DNA from: Aureibaculum flavum | Lineage (GTDB): Bacteria > Bacteroidota > Bacteroidia > Flavobacteriales > Flavobacteriaceae | Direction of reading: 5' to 3' | Length of the DNA: 64,000 nt | Assembly (NCBI RefSeq): GCF_016406085.1 | Contig: NZ_JAEHFJ010000003.1 | Span: forward strand, 560,288 to 624,287 | In this document: positions 25,656 through 33,981 of the stretch, in pieces | Layout of the letters: every line of letters starts with the position of its first letter | Numbering within the stretch: the first letter of the stretch is position 1 | The notes under the pieces: model-generated | Databases searched by the model: none | What the model was told of the DNA's origin: nothing | Seen by the model: only the letters and a program-made list of their open reading frames with translations | Program-made: the position numbers and the translations under genes

Positions 25656-27536
25656 GTGAATTACCTATCTGTTGAAAATATTTCTAAATCTTACGGCGAG
25701 CGAGTGCTCTTTGAAGATGTTTCTTTTGGTATTAATAAAGACCAAAAAATTGCCTTTGTCGCCAAGAATGGTACAGGTAAAACTTCTATTTTAAATATTA
25801 TAACAGGTAATGATACTCCAGACACTGGTCAAGTAGTCTCTAGAAAAGATTTACGAATTGCCTATTTATCTCAAACTGATGAACTCAATGCAGAGCAAAC
25901 TATAGAAGAAGCTATTTTTAGTTCTGATAATCCTATTTTAAATGTTATTCATCAATATGAAATTGCATTGAAAAATCCCGATGATTCGGAAGCCTATCAA
26001 AAAGCATTTGACTTGATGGATCAACATCAAGCATGGGACTTTGAAACCCAATACAATCAAATCCTATTCAAATTAAAGCTAGAAGATTTAAGTATTAAAG
26101 TCAGTAATTTATCGGGTGGACAAAGAAAAAGACTTTCATTGGCCATAATATTGATTAGCAAGCCTGATTTATTGATCTTAGATGAGCCTACAAACCATTT
26201 AGACCTTGAAATGATAGAGTGGTTAGAAAACTACTTTAAAAAGGAAAAAATCACCTTATTTATGGTAACGCATGATAGGTATTTTCTAGAACGCGTTTGT
26301 AATGAAATTATAGAGTTAGACGAAGGTCAACTTTATACATATAAAGGTAATTATTCTTATTATTTAGAGAAAAAAGAAGAACGTATTGCTATTGAGCAAA
26401 CTACTGTTGGTAAAGCCAAAAACCTATTTAAAAAGGAATTAGACTGGATGCGTCGTCAACCTAAGGCAAGAACAACCAAGTCTAAATCAAGAATTGACGA
26501 CTTTTATCAAATAAAAGAAAAAGCCAGTCAACGACGAAATGATCACAAAGTCCAGTTGGAAATTAGCATGGAACGCTTAGGGAGTAAGATTTTAGAATTA
26601 CATAATATTTCTAAATCTTTTGATGACAAAGTTGTTTTAGATAAATTTGAATATGTTTTTAAGCGTGGAGAACGCATTGGTATTATTGGAAAGAACGGTA
26701 CTGGTAAATCTACTTTTTTAAATATGATAACTGGTAAAATGCCAGTAGATTCGGGTAAAGTTATATTAGGTGAAACTGTAAAATTTGGCTACTACACACA
26801 ATCGGGAATTCATGTGAAAGAAGGCCAAAAAGTAATTGAGGTTATTAAAGAATTTGGTGAATACATACCGCTTGCAAAAGGGCAAAAAATATCAGCTGGT
26901 GGTCTATTGGAACGTTTTTTATTCGATAGAAAGAAACAATACGATTTTGTTGAAAAACTATCTGGAGGAGAGTTAAAAAGGCTCTACTTGTGTACGGTTT
27001 TAATTCAAAATCCTAATTTTTTAATTTTAGATGAACCTACCAATGATTTAGATGTTTTAACTCTAAATGTCTTAGAAAGCTTTTTATTAGATTATCCTGG
27101 AAATTTATTAGTGGTTTCGCACGATAGGTATTTTATGGATAAAATTGTAGATCATTTATTTGTTTTCGAAGAAGAAGGATTAATTACTGATTTTCCTGGA
27201 AATTATTCTGACTATAGAACATATGAAGATTCACAACCAAATACATCTTCGACTGTTACAGTTGTAGATAAAAGTATTTCGGCTAATGATGATAAAAAGG
27301 CTACGTCAACAAGTAAGGAAACGTTATCGTATAACGAAAAACAAGAATTTCGAAAATTAGAGAAGGATATTGCAAAATTAGAGAAACAAAAAGAGGCGAT
27401 TGAATTACAATTTTTGAACAATGAAGTAGAAAATGATAAAATTGATGAAGTTTCACAACAATTACAGCAAATTATCGAAAGTATAACTTCTAAAGAAGAA
27501 CGTTGGTTAGAAATTTCTATGAAGATGGAATCGTAA
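25656..27536 (+). CDS. ABC-F family ATPase (Uup-like)
   Basis: 626 residues: two ATP-binding domains joined by a linker, and a C-terminal coiled coil (about 545-626), the Uup arrangement. Walker A is AKNGTGKTS in domain 1 (first Gly replaced by Ala) and GKNGTGKST in domain 2; signatures are LSGGQRKRLSLA and LSGGELKRLYL; Walker B are LLILDEPTNHLD and FLILDEPTNDLD. No membrane domain, so it acts on ribosomes or branched DNA rather than in transport, by family analogy. The start is GTG at 25656. The 3' end overlaps the convergent exonuclease gene by 20 bases. Confidence 0.92.
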   Translation: MNYLSVENISKSYGERVLFEDVSFGINKDQKIAFVAKNGTGKTSILNIITGNDTPDTGQVVSRKDLRIAYLSQTDELNAEQTIEEAIFSSDNPILNVIHQYEIALKNPDDSEAYQKAFDLMDQHQAWDFETQYNQILFKLKLEDLSIKVSNLSGGQRKRLSLAIILISKPDLLILDEPTNHLDLEMIEWLENYFKKEKITLFMVTHDRYFLERVCNEIIELDEGQLYTYKGNYSYYLEKKEERIAIEQTTVGKAKNLFKKELDWMRRQPKARTTKSKSRIDDFYQIKEKASQRRNDHKVQLEISMERLGSKILELHNISKSFDDKVVLDKFEYVFKRGERIGIIGKNGTGKSTFLNMITGKMPVDSGKVILGETVKFGYYTQSGIHVKEGQKVIEVIKEFGEYIPLAKGQKISAGGLLERFLFDRKKQYDFVEKLSGGELKRLYLCTVLIQNPNFLILDEPTNDLDVLTLNVLESFLLDYPGNLLVVSHDRYFMDKIVDHLFVFEEEGLITDFPGNYSDYRTYEDSQPNTSSTVTVVDKSISANDDKKATSTSKETLSYNEKQEFRKLEKDIAKLEKQKEAIELQFLNNEVENDKIDEVSQQLQQIIESITSKEERWLEISMKMES

Positions 27537-28239
27537 CAATCTCATTCTCTTGAAGCAGTTCTAAATTGTTAAAACGCAATAATAATTGGGCTACGGCAAG
27601 TGTATCTCGCTCGCAATATTTAACAATCCGATCTAAATCATTTTCCTCATAAAAAACGTTAGCTACTTGGCTGCCGTCAATATCTTGCTTTGGTGATGGT
27701 ATACCCAAAATATTAGTCAATAGATTTAACGATGTATAGTGTTTGTAATCGCCAAACTTCCATAATTCTAAGGTGTCTAAATGGGCAACTTCCCATGGTT
27801 TTTTACCAAATAAATTAAGTTTTGAAGGTAGGGTTACACTATTAATAATCATACGGCGAGCTATGTACGGAAAGTCAAATTCTTTTCCATTATGTGCACA
27901 TAGTAAATGATGGTCTTTATTGAAATGGTTATTTAGTAGCTGTTTAAAATCAATTAAGAGTTGTTTTTCATCTCCTGAAAAAGAAGTGAGTCTAAAGTTT
28001 CTAATTCCGTCTAAATCGACAAAATACCCCACTGAGATACAGATTATTTTACCAAATTCGGCCCATATTCCCGCCCGGTCGTAAAAGTCTTCAACAGAAA
28101 TTTCATTTTTACGCTGATATTCTGTTTTTTTAGCAAATAATTCTTTTTTTAGATCAGAAAGCTCGGTAAAAGTTGCTACTTCAGGAACCGTTTCGATATC
28201 CAAGAATAAGATATTTTCTAATTTTATTTTATTGAGCAT
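27517..28239 (-). CDS. DEDD-type 3'-5' exonuclease (PolB exo2-like)
   Basis: 240 residues of the RNase H-like predicted exonuclease family PF10108. Motif Exo I is FLDIETVPEV (D and E), Exo II is CAHNGKEFDFPYIARR (D), and Exo III is YCERDTLAVAQ, the DEDDy form with Tyr four before the Asp. It should cut DNA or RNA from 3' ends with two metal ions, but its natural substrate is unknown. It ends inside the last codons of the ABC-F gene on the other strand. Confidence 0.87.
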   Translation of the reverse strand: MLNKIKLENILFLDIETVPEVATFTELSDLKKELFAKKTEYQRKNEISVEDFYDRAGIWAEFGKIICISVGYFVDLDGIRNFRLTSFSGDEKQLLIDFKQLLNNHFNKDHHLLCAHNGKEFDFPYIARRMIINSVTLPSKLNLFGKKPWEVAHLDTLELWKFGDYKHYTSLNLLTNILGIPSPKQDIDGSQVANVFYEENDLDRIVKYCERDTLAVAQLLLRFNNLELLQENEIVTIPSS

Positions 28240-28285
28240 TTTTTAGAATTGACAACTAACATTCATAAATATAGTCAATTTAAAG

Positions 28286-28315
28286 CAAAAAAAGTGAACT
28301 AATTAAAGTTCACTT
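28286..28315 (-). terminator. Rho-independent terminator of the T9SS-sorted protein gene
   Basis: AAGTGAACT (28292-28300), a 6-base loop and AGTTCACTT (28307-28315) form a perfect 9-base stem. On the minus strand it is followed by a run of seven T. It lies 26 bases beyond the stop of the gene at 28341. Confidence 0.8.
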
Positions 28316-28340
28316 CTAAAAATCAGGTTGTTGGGTTGCG

Positions 28341-28685
28341 TTATTTGACAACCAATTTGCGAATTGAAGTACTTCCTTTTTCAAATACTTTGAGAATATA
28401 AACACCAGAATCAAATTTAGAAACATTCAATTCTTTGCCTCTTAAGGTAATATTTAGTACCTCTTTCCCTAAAATGTTGAAAAGTTGGACTTTTTTGTCG
28501 GCATTATTAAACGTGTGTATATATAATTTTCCATTAACAACAGGGTTAGGGAAAATTTTGAAATCCTTAATTTCTTTTGTTTTTTGAACAGCACTATTTT
28601 GTGATGATTCGTTGTCATCAGCAATTTGCCCATAGAAACAAGTAGTTACCAATAATAATATTAAAAAAAAGTAATTTTTTTTCAT
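28341..28685 (-). CDS. Minimal T9SS type A sorting-domain protein
   Basis: 114 residues. A Sec signal peptide (MKKNYFFLILLLVTTCFYGQ) is followed by about 20 polar residues and then directly by a type A T9SS C-terminal domain: FKIFPNPVVNGKLYI, VQLFNILGKEVL, LNVSKFDSGVYILKV and the end IRKLVVK. Normally this domain of about 75 residues is the tail of a large secreted protein; here no cargo domain exists. It may be a surface-attached minimal protein or the relic of a larger one. It has its own terminator. Confidence 0.85.
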   Translation of the reverse strand: MKKNYFFLILLLVTTCFYGQIADDNESSQNSAVQKTKEIKDFKIFPNPVVNGKLYIHTFNNADKKVQLFNILGKEVLNITLRGKELNVSKFDSGVYILKVFEKGSTSIRKLVVK

Positions 28686-28721
28686 ACGTATTTAATTATT
28701 TTCGGCAAATTTGGTTGATTG

Positions 28722-28741
28722 CACTTAAATTGAATTAAGTG
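28722..28741. repeat. Dyad upstream of the T9SS protein gene
   Basis: CACTTAA and TTAAGTG flank a 6-base spacer, 37 bases upstream of the minus-strand start at 28685. The surrounding 298-base gap (28686-28983) between this gene and the response regulator holds no gene that I can see; besides this dyad it carries repeated GTTAA words and a -7 box on its right side. Confidence 0.35.
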
Positions 28742-28956
28742 TTTCAAAATTAGATAAATATTGTGTACATTTCAGTTAAATAATACAATTGTGAATAACT
28801 TTTGTGGTTTAAGTATAATCCATCTGTTATTACCCCTAATATTTATATACATAACACTCATAAAAACAGGGTTTTAACATTTACTTCAAAGCTTAATGTT
28901 AACTTAATATTACCAAGTTAAAAGAGTGTTAAGTTTATAAAATTATTTTTAATCCT

Positions 28957-28964
28957 TAATTTTG
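28957..28964 (+). promoter_or_regulatory. Putative -7 box of the two-component system
   Basis: TAATTTTG fits TAnnTTTG and lies 19 bases before the response regulator ATG. Just upstream are GTTAAC (28898), GTTAAA (28917) and GTTAAG (28928); the last two are 11 bases apart, as in PhoB-type direct repeats, which may indicate autoregulation. Confidence 0.4.
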
Positions 28965-28983
28965 AGGGAATTTAATATGAAAA

Positions 28984-29673
28984 ATGAAGAAAAAAAATAT
29001 AAAAGTACTATTGGTTGATGACGAACCTGATGTATTAGAGATAGTTGGTTATAATTTGAAAAACGAAGGTTATCAGATATTTACGGCTACCAACGGACTA
29101 GAAGCCATTGAAAAAGCAAGAGAAATTATTCCACATTTAATTCTATTAGATGTAATGATGCCAAAAATGGATGGTGTTGAGGCCTGTCAAAAAATTAGAA
29201 AAATAGATAAGCTACAAGACGTTATTGTAGCTTTTTTTACAGCGAGAGGTGAAGATTACTCGCAACTTGCAGGTTTTGATGCAGGTGCCGATGACTATAT
29301 TACTAAGCCCGTAAAACCAAAAGTTTTGGTGAGCAAGGTAAATTCTCTTTTAAGACGTGTAAGGCATAATGAAGAAGGCATAAATACTATAATGACAATT
29401 GGAGACATTATCATTAATCGTGAAGAGTATTTTGTTCAAAAAGATAATACTAAAATAATATTGCCGCGTAAAGAGTTTGAATTGATGGCATTATTGGCTT
29501 CTAAACCAAATAAGGTTTTTGAACGCGACGTTATTTTAAAAAATGTTTGGGGTAATGATGTCATTGTAGGAGGTAGAACTATAGATGTTCATATTAGAAG
29601 ACTCAGAGAAAAAGTAGGTGAAAAGTATTTTAAAACCGTAAAAGGAGTTGGATATAAATTTTCTACAAATTGA
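28984..29673 (+). CDS. OmpR/PhoB-type response regulator
   Basis: 229 residues: a receiver domain (about 5-120) with the acidic pair in VDDEPD, phospho-acceptor Asp in LILLDVMMPKMDG and Lys in YITKPVK, then a winged-helix DNA-binding domain ending RTIDVHIRRLREKVG and VKGVGYKF. It is paired with the histidine kinase that overlaps its stop codon. In Bacteroidota this pair is usually labelled PhoB/PhoR-like, but the stimulus is not shown by the sequence. Confidence 0.92.
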   Translation: MKKKNIKVLLVDDEPDVLEIVGYNLKNEGYQIFTATNGLEAIEKAREIIPHLILLDVMMPKMDGVEACQKIRKIDKLQDVIVAFFTARGEDYSQLAGFDAGADDYITKPVKPKVLVSKVNSLLRRVRHNEEGINTIMTIGDIIINREEYFVQKDNTKIILPRKEFELMALLASKPNKVFERDVILKNVWGNDVIVGGRTIDVHIRRLREKVGEKYFKTVKGVGYKFSTN

Positions 29674-30710
29674 AGTTGAAAAAAACATATAAATTCGCTT
29701 TTAAATCGTCATTATACATCACCATATTTGCGTTTTCAGTAGCATTAATTCTTACATATACTTTAACACATCATGTTAATTATAATCTCGCGTTATTAAC
29801 AGCACTATCTATTTTTATTTTTTCGTTTGTTGTAATTCAATATAGGGTAGAGTATTTTATTTATAATAGAATCAAAAATATTTATGATGATGTTTCTGTG
29901 TCTAAAATTGAAAATTTAGATAGAGGAAGTGTTACTACCAATATGGAAACACTTTCTAAACAGGTAAAAAAGTTTGCTGAAGATAAACTCTTAGAAATTG
30001 AAATGCTTCAGATAAGAGAAGAATATAGACGAGAGTTTTTAGGTAATGTATCACATGAATTAAAAACACCCTTATTTACCGTGCAAGGCTATCTGTTAAC
30101 CTTGTCAGGTGGTGCAATAAATGATAAATTAATTAGAGATAAATATTTAAATAGAGCCAATATTGGATTAGAAAGATTGGTGAGTATTGTTGAGGATTTA
30201 GATATGATAAATCAACTAGAATCGGGTAATTTAAATTTATCATTAAAGCAGTTTGATATCGTCAAATTAATTCGAAATGTGTTTGAATTACTGGATTTTC
30301 AGGCTAAAAAACGCAATATTACATTGCAATTTGACAAAGTTTATGATACCCCTATTTTAATTCAAGGAGATAGAAAAAGAATAGAACAAGTAGTCATCAA
30401 TTTAATTGAAAATTCCATTAAATATGGTAAGATGAAGAGTCAGAATACGGTAAGTATTAAAAATTATTCCGATTCTCAATTTATTGTCCATATGAGAGAT
30501 GAAGGAGAAGGCATTCCTGAACGTAATCTATCAAGAATATTTGAGCGTTTTTATAGAATCGAACAAAGTAGATCTAGAGAACAAGGTGGTTCAGGATTAG
30601 GTTTGTCTATTGTAAAACATATTATTGAAGCACATCATCAAAAGGTATTTGCAAAAAGTGAAGTAGGTAAAGGCTCCACCTTTTCATTTACGCTAGAAAA
30701 GTTTAAATAA
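29670..30710 (+). CDS. Sensor histidine kinase (PhoR-like)
   Basis: 346 residues: two membrane helices near the N-terminus (about 12-55) with almost no periplasmic loop, then a linker, the dimerisation/phospho-acceptor domain with NVSHELKTPLFTVQG, and an ATPase domain with N box NLIENSIKYG, GEGIPERN, and GGSGLGLSIVK. The tiny extracytoplasmic part suggests it senses membrane or a partner protein instead of a soluble ligand. The start is TTG at 29670, overlapping the regulator's stop; a second TTG six bases on is also possible. Its 3' end overlaps a convergent gene by 18 bases. Confidence 0.9.
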   Translation: MKLKKTYKFAFKSSLYITIFAFSVALILTYTLTHHVNYNLALLTALSIFIFSFVVIQYRVEYFIYNRIKNIYDDVSVSKIENLDRGSVTTNMETLSKQVKKFAEDKLLEIEMLQIREEYRREFLGNVSHELKTPLFTVQGYLLTLSGGAINDKLIRDKYLNRANIGLERLVSIVEDLDMINQLESGNLNLSLKQFDIVKLIRNVFELLDFQAKKRNITLQFDKVYDTPILIQGDRKRIEQVVINLIENSIKYGKMKSQNTVSIKNYSDSQFIVHMRDEGEGIPERNLSRIFERFYRIEQSRSREQGGSGLGLSIVKHIIEAHHQKVFAKSEVGKGSTFSFTLEKFK

Positions 30711-31748
30711 TGCGGAGGGTATTGTTTCAGCTTTTGAAATATTTTTTAGTCCACTAAAATCAGTAACCCTATTAAGCATTTCAATTTTAAAATCATCTTG
30801 TCTTGCATAAGGAGCTAAACTTAATTCAGCCATTCTTTCCGCTAAGTATTCTTGTTCGTGTTGTCCTGGCGTAGGAATAAAAAAGGCCTTCTTATCTAAT
30901 TTTGTTAAATCTAAGATAGTGGTATATCCAGATCTTGCTAAAACTACTTCACTTTCGTTTATAACCTGTTGTAATTCGATGCTGAGCATAAAGTTAACCA
31001 TAGTTATGTTTTCTGCAATTTGAGGCAATTCAACAGCGTTAAAAACTCCTCTAACAAACAATACTTTTTTAGGATAGTTTTTTAGTTCAAAAATGAGGCG
31101 TTTTTCTAAAATGCCTCGTTGGGGTTCAGCACCAGATAAAAGAATCAATAAGTCATATTTTTTAGGAGATGATTTTTTTTCAAACCGACTTATTGGGCCA
31201 ATAAATTTGATATTTAATTTACTGTTTTTAGTTGAAGATAATTTACCTGAAAGATTTGATTTAATCTGGTCAGGAATCCAACATTCATCAAATTTGGCTA
31301 TAATATTTTGATGTATTTTGGAAGTTATTAATGTTGTACTACCTGAAAGTACATTAATTTGATGTGTAATATAAATAGATGGAATTTCTGATAAACGAAC
31401 TCCAAATCTATTGTCAGAAATAATACCAGATAATCCTTCTTCTTTATGAATTTTTCGAGTTGCTTTTTGCTCAGTTAAACTCGCTCTTATAATATTGGGG
31501 CTTCCTAACAGTAGTTGTAGTTTTTGAGTATTACTTTTACTGTATGTAATATTATAACTTGGTAATTCGTAAAATTTTAATTTGGGATATTCCTTTTGAA
31601 GCAATGTTAAGGCTGCACCATCACTAGCTATGATAGGTGTGAAATTATTTTCAATTAAGGCATTTATAATAGGGATACAACGACTTGCGTGACCTAAACC
31701 CCAATTTAGGGGTGCAACCAAAATTTTTTTTGAATGTTTTAGTGGCAT
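30693..31748 (-). CDS. MurG-like (GT28-type) glycosyltransferase
   Basis: 351 residues with the GT-B two-domain layout. The N-terminus VAPLNWGLGHASRCIPII has the Gly-rich loop and Arg of MurG-type enzymes, and the C-terminal half carries LLILLSGAEPQRG and ARSGYTTILDLTKLDKKAFFIPTPGQHEQ in pieces, matching the UDP-sugar-binding region. Donor and acceptor are unknown. It is a lone gene, convergent with the histidine kinase and 150 bases from purD, outside the main polysaccharide block. Confidence 0.82.
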   Translation of the reverse strand: MPLKHSKKILVAPLNWGLGHASRCIPIINALIENNFTPIIASDGAALTLLQKEYPKLKFYELPSYNITYSKSNTQKLQLLLGSPNIIRASLTEQKATRKIHKEEGLSGIISDNRFGVRLSEIPSIYITHQINVLSGSTTLITSKIHQNIIAKFDECWIPDQIKSNLSGKLSSTKNSKLNIKFIGPISRFEKKSSPKKYDLLILLSGAEPQRGILEKRLIFELKNYPKKVLFVRGVFNAVELPQIAENITMVNFMLSIELQQVINESEVVLARSGYTTILDLTKLDKKAFFIPTPGQHEQEYLAERMAELSLAPYARQDDFKIEMLNRVTDFSGLKNISKAETIPSALFKLF

Positions 31749-31898
31749 AGGGCATGAGCTGATTATAGATAATTCAATAAAATAGATATGTCACTATGAA
31801 CATATTCTTAGAGTCTTATCCAATAAAAGACAGATGTTAAACAATAATAAAATTTCTAATGAAGAATGAAAATTTATCGTGACGTTGGTTTTAAATAC

Positions 31899-33173
31899 TT
31901 AAACCAAGTCGAACCCAATATCTTTTCTATAATTCATGTCTTCAAAATGAATCTTATTTATACTATCGTATGATATTTTTAGAGTTTCTTCAATTGTATC
32001 TCCCAAAGATGTTACAGCCATAACTCTTCCACCATTGGTAATGGTTTTACCATTTTTAGTTGTTGTACCAGCATGAAAAACAATAGATTCAGTTACGTTT
32101 TCTAACCCAGTAATTTCTTTGCCTTTTTCATATGCTTCAGGATAACCACCTGCAACTAACATTACTGTTGTTGCTGTTTGTGATTTTAAAGAAAATGATT
32201 TTTCGTGCAAATTTTGGTTTGCTACACCTTCAAATAATTCTAAAAGATCAGATTCTAACCGAGGTAAGACGACTTCAGTTTCTGGGTCACCCATTCTAAC
32301 ATTATATTCAACCACAAAAGGATCTCCTTTAATATTCATTAAACCAATAAATATGAAACCACGATAATCAATTCCGTCTTTTTGTAGACCATTTATTGTA
32401 GGTTTCACAACACGTTCTTCAACTTTATTTAAAAAGTCATCACTTGCAAAAGGTACGGGTGAAATAGCTCCCATACCGCCAGTGTTTAAACCTGTGTCTC
32501 CTTCTCCAATTCGTTTATAATCTTTAGCTGAGGGTAGCACTTTATAACTTTTTCCGTCAGTCAATACAAAAACAGATAATTCTATTCCGTCTAAAAACTC
32601 CTCAATAACAACTGTATTAGAAGCTGTACCAAACTTTTGATTGGTTAGCATATCATCAAGTTCAGATTTTGCTTCGTTTAAGGAATTTAAAATAAGCACA
32701 CCTTTACCACCAGCCAATCCGTCCGCTTTTAAAACGTATGGAGGACTTAAAGTTTCTAAGAAACGTTTACCATCTTCTAAATTATCTTTGGTGAAAGATT
32801 GATATTTAGCAGTAGGAATACCGTGTTTTTCCATGAATATTTTAGAAAAGTCTTTACTTCCTTCAAGCATAGCCCCGTCTTTTTTAGGACCAATTACGGG
32901 TATGTGATGTAAATCGCTATCTGCCAAGAAAAAATCATGTACACCTTTCACTAATGGAGCCTCAGGACCTACAATTACCATTTGAATAGCTTCAGCTAAA
33001 ACCAAGGTTTTTACAGCATTAAAATCGTTCGGATCTATAGCAACATTTTTTGCGATGGAGTCAGTACCCGCATTGCCTGGTGCAACAAAAAGCTGATTTA
33101 TTTTTTTACTCTCTGAAAGTTTTAAGGCAAAAGCATGTTCTCTTCCGCCAGAACCTAAAATTAAAATGTTCAT
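31899..33173 (-). CDS. purD: Phosphoribosylamine--glycine ligase
   Basis: Second step of purine synthesis, joining glycine to phosphoribosylamine with ATP. 424 residues with the N-terminal LILGSGGREHAFALKL, the ATP-grasp core (KADGLAGGKGVLIL, VVEEFLDGIELSVF) and the C-terminal VEYNVRMGDPETEVVLPRL. It is 7 bases downstream of a glycosyltransferase gene, so a purine gene ends the polysaccharide transcript. I recall this neighbourhood from other flavobacteria. Confidence 0.95.
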   Translation of the reverse strand: MNILILGSGGREHAFALKLSESKKINQLFVAPGNAGTDSIAKNVAIDPNDFNAVKTLVLAEAIQMVIVGPEAPLVKGVHDFFLADSDLHHIPVIGPKKDGAMLEGSKDFSKIFMEKHGIPTAKYQSFTKDNLEDGKRFLETLSPPYVLKADGLAGGKGVLILNSLNEAKSELDDMLTNQKFGTASNTVVIEEFLDGIELSVFVLTDGKSYKVLPSAKDYKRIGEGDTGLNTGGMGAISPVPFASDDFLNKVEERVVKPTINGLQKDGIDYRGFIFIGLMNIKGDPFVVEYNVRMGDPETEVVLPRLESDLLELFEGVANQNLHEKSFSLKSQTATTVMLVAGGYPEAYEKGKEITGLENVTESIVFHAGTTTKNGKTITNGGRVMAVTSLGDTIEETLKISYDSINKIHFEDMNYRKDIGFDLV

Positions 33174-33180
33174 TTTTTTA

Positions 33181-33972
33181 TTATTTTTTAATATGCCATT
33201 TGTAAAAGTACTGAAATACTGAAATAGTATGATAGGTAAACAGCTTAAAGTTTTTTAAAGATTTCTTTTTTAATACATGAATAATCTCAACATCAGGATC
33301 ATATAATTTTTTCATGCCCTGTTGGTCCATTTTTTTGCAAATATCAACATCTTCCATGTATAAAAAGTATCTTTCATCAAAACCTTTCAGGTCAATAAAT
33401 GCATCTGTCTTAAATAAGAGAAAACAGCCATGGATAAAATCGGGATTAAAAGCTTTAGATAAATCTCTGTCTCTGTATTCTCCTTTTTTGATGATTTTAG
33501 GAAAAATAGCATTTAAAAATGGTAATCTTCTTACGATTAATTCAGAAATTGTCGGATATCTTCTACTTGTATACTGATGTTTACCATTTGGAAAAATAGC
33601 TTTTGGTGCGATTAGGGCTAATTTATGTATTTTTTTAAACTTGTTGATGAGCTCCGGAATTAATGTTGGTTCAAAAACAACATCAGGATTTAATATTAAA
33701 TGATATGTTGAGTAATTTTTAATTTTGTCAAGAATTCTATTATGTCCTTTCCCAAATCCAATATTTTCTCCTACAAATAGATATTCTATATCAGGATGTT
33801 TAAATTTATCTTTTAATACGTCTGTTTTTGAGTTATCTACTAAAAATAGTTTTTTTGTAAACGGCGTAGCTAAAAAACTAGCAATAGTTTTAGAAAGTTC
33901 ATCAAAATTTTCTTCGTACAAAACAATAGTAGCAGTAATTACTTTGTTATTTAATATGCTTTTTTCTGCCAT
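33181..33972 (-). CDS. GT2 family glycosyltransferase (rhamnosyltransferase-like)
   Basis: 263 residues of GT-A fold. TATIVLYEENFDELSKTI, the loop LFLVDNSKTD, GENIGFGKGHNRIL, and the metal-binding region HLILNPDVVF are GT2 landmarks; the later YLYMEDVDICKKM resembles the WbbL/rhamnosyltransferase subgroup (YFLYMEDVDICKK). It probably adds a sugar to a lipid-linked oligosaccharide at the inner membrane. It lies between the initiating sugar transferase and purD on the same strand, with gaps of 9 and 7 bases. Confidence 0.87.
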   Translation of the reverse strand: MAEKSILNNKVITATIVLYEENFDELSKTIASFLATPFTKKLFLVDNSKTDVLKDKFKHPDIEYLFVGENIGFGKGHNRILDKIKNYSTYHLILNPDVVFEPTLIPELINKFKKIHKLALIAPKAIFPNGKHQYTSRRYPTISELIVRRLPFLNAIFPKIIKKGEYRDRDLSKAFNPDFIHGCFLLFKTDAFIDLKGFDERYFLYMEDVDICKKMDQQGMKKLYDPDVEIIHVLKKKSLKNFKLFTYHTISVFQYFYKWHIKK

Positions 33973-33981
33973 TACGTTTTA

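Noticed and set aside
31749-31898. 150-base gap between the MurG-like gene and purD as a possible small RNA or purine riboswitch
   Set aside because: It is downstream of purD and upstream of the other gene, and I see no conserved aptamer pattern or strong hairpin.
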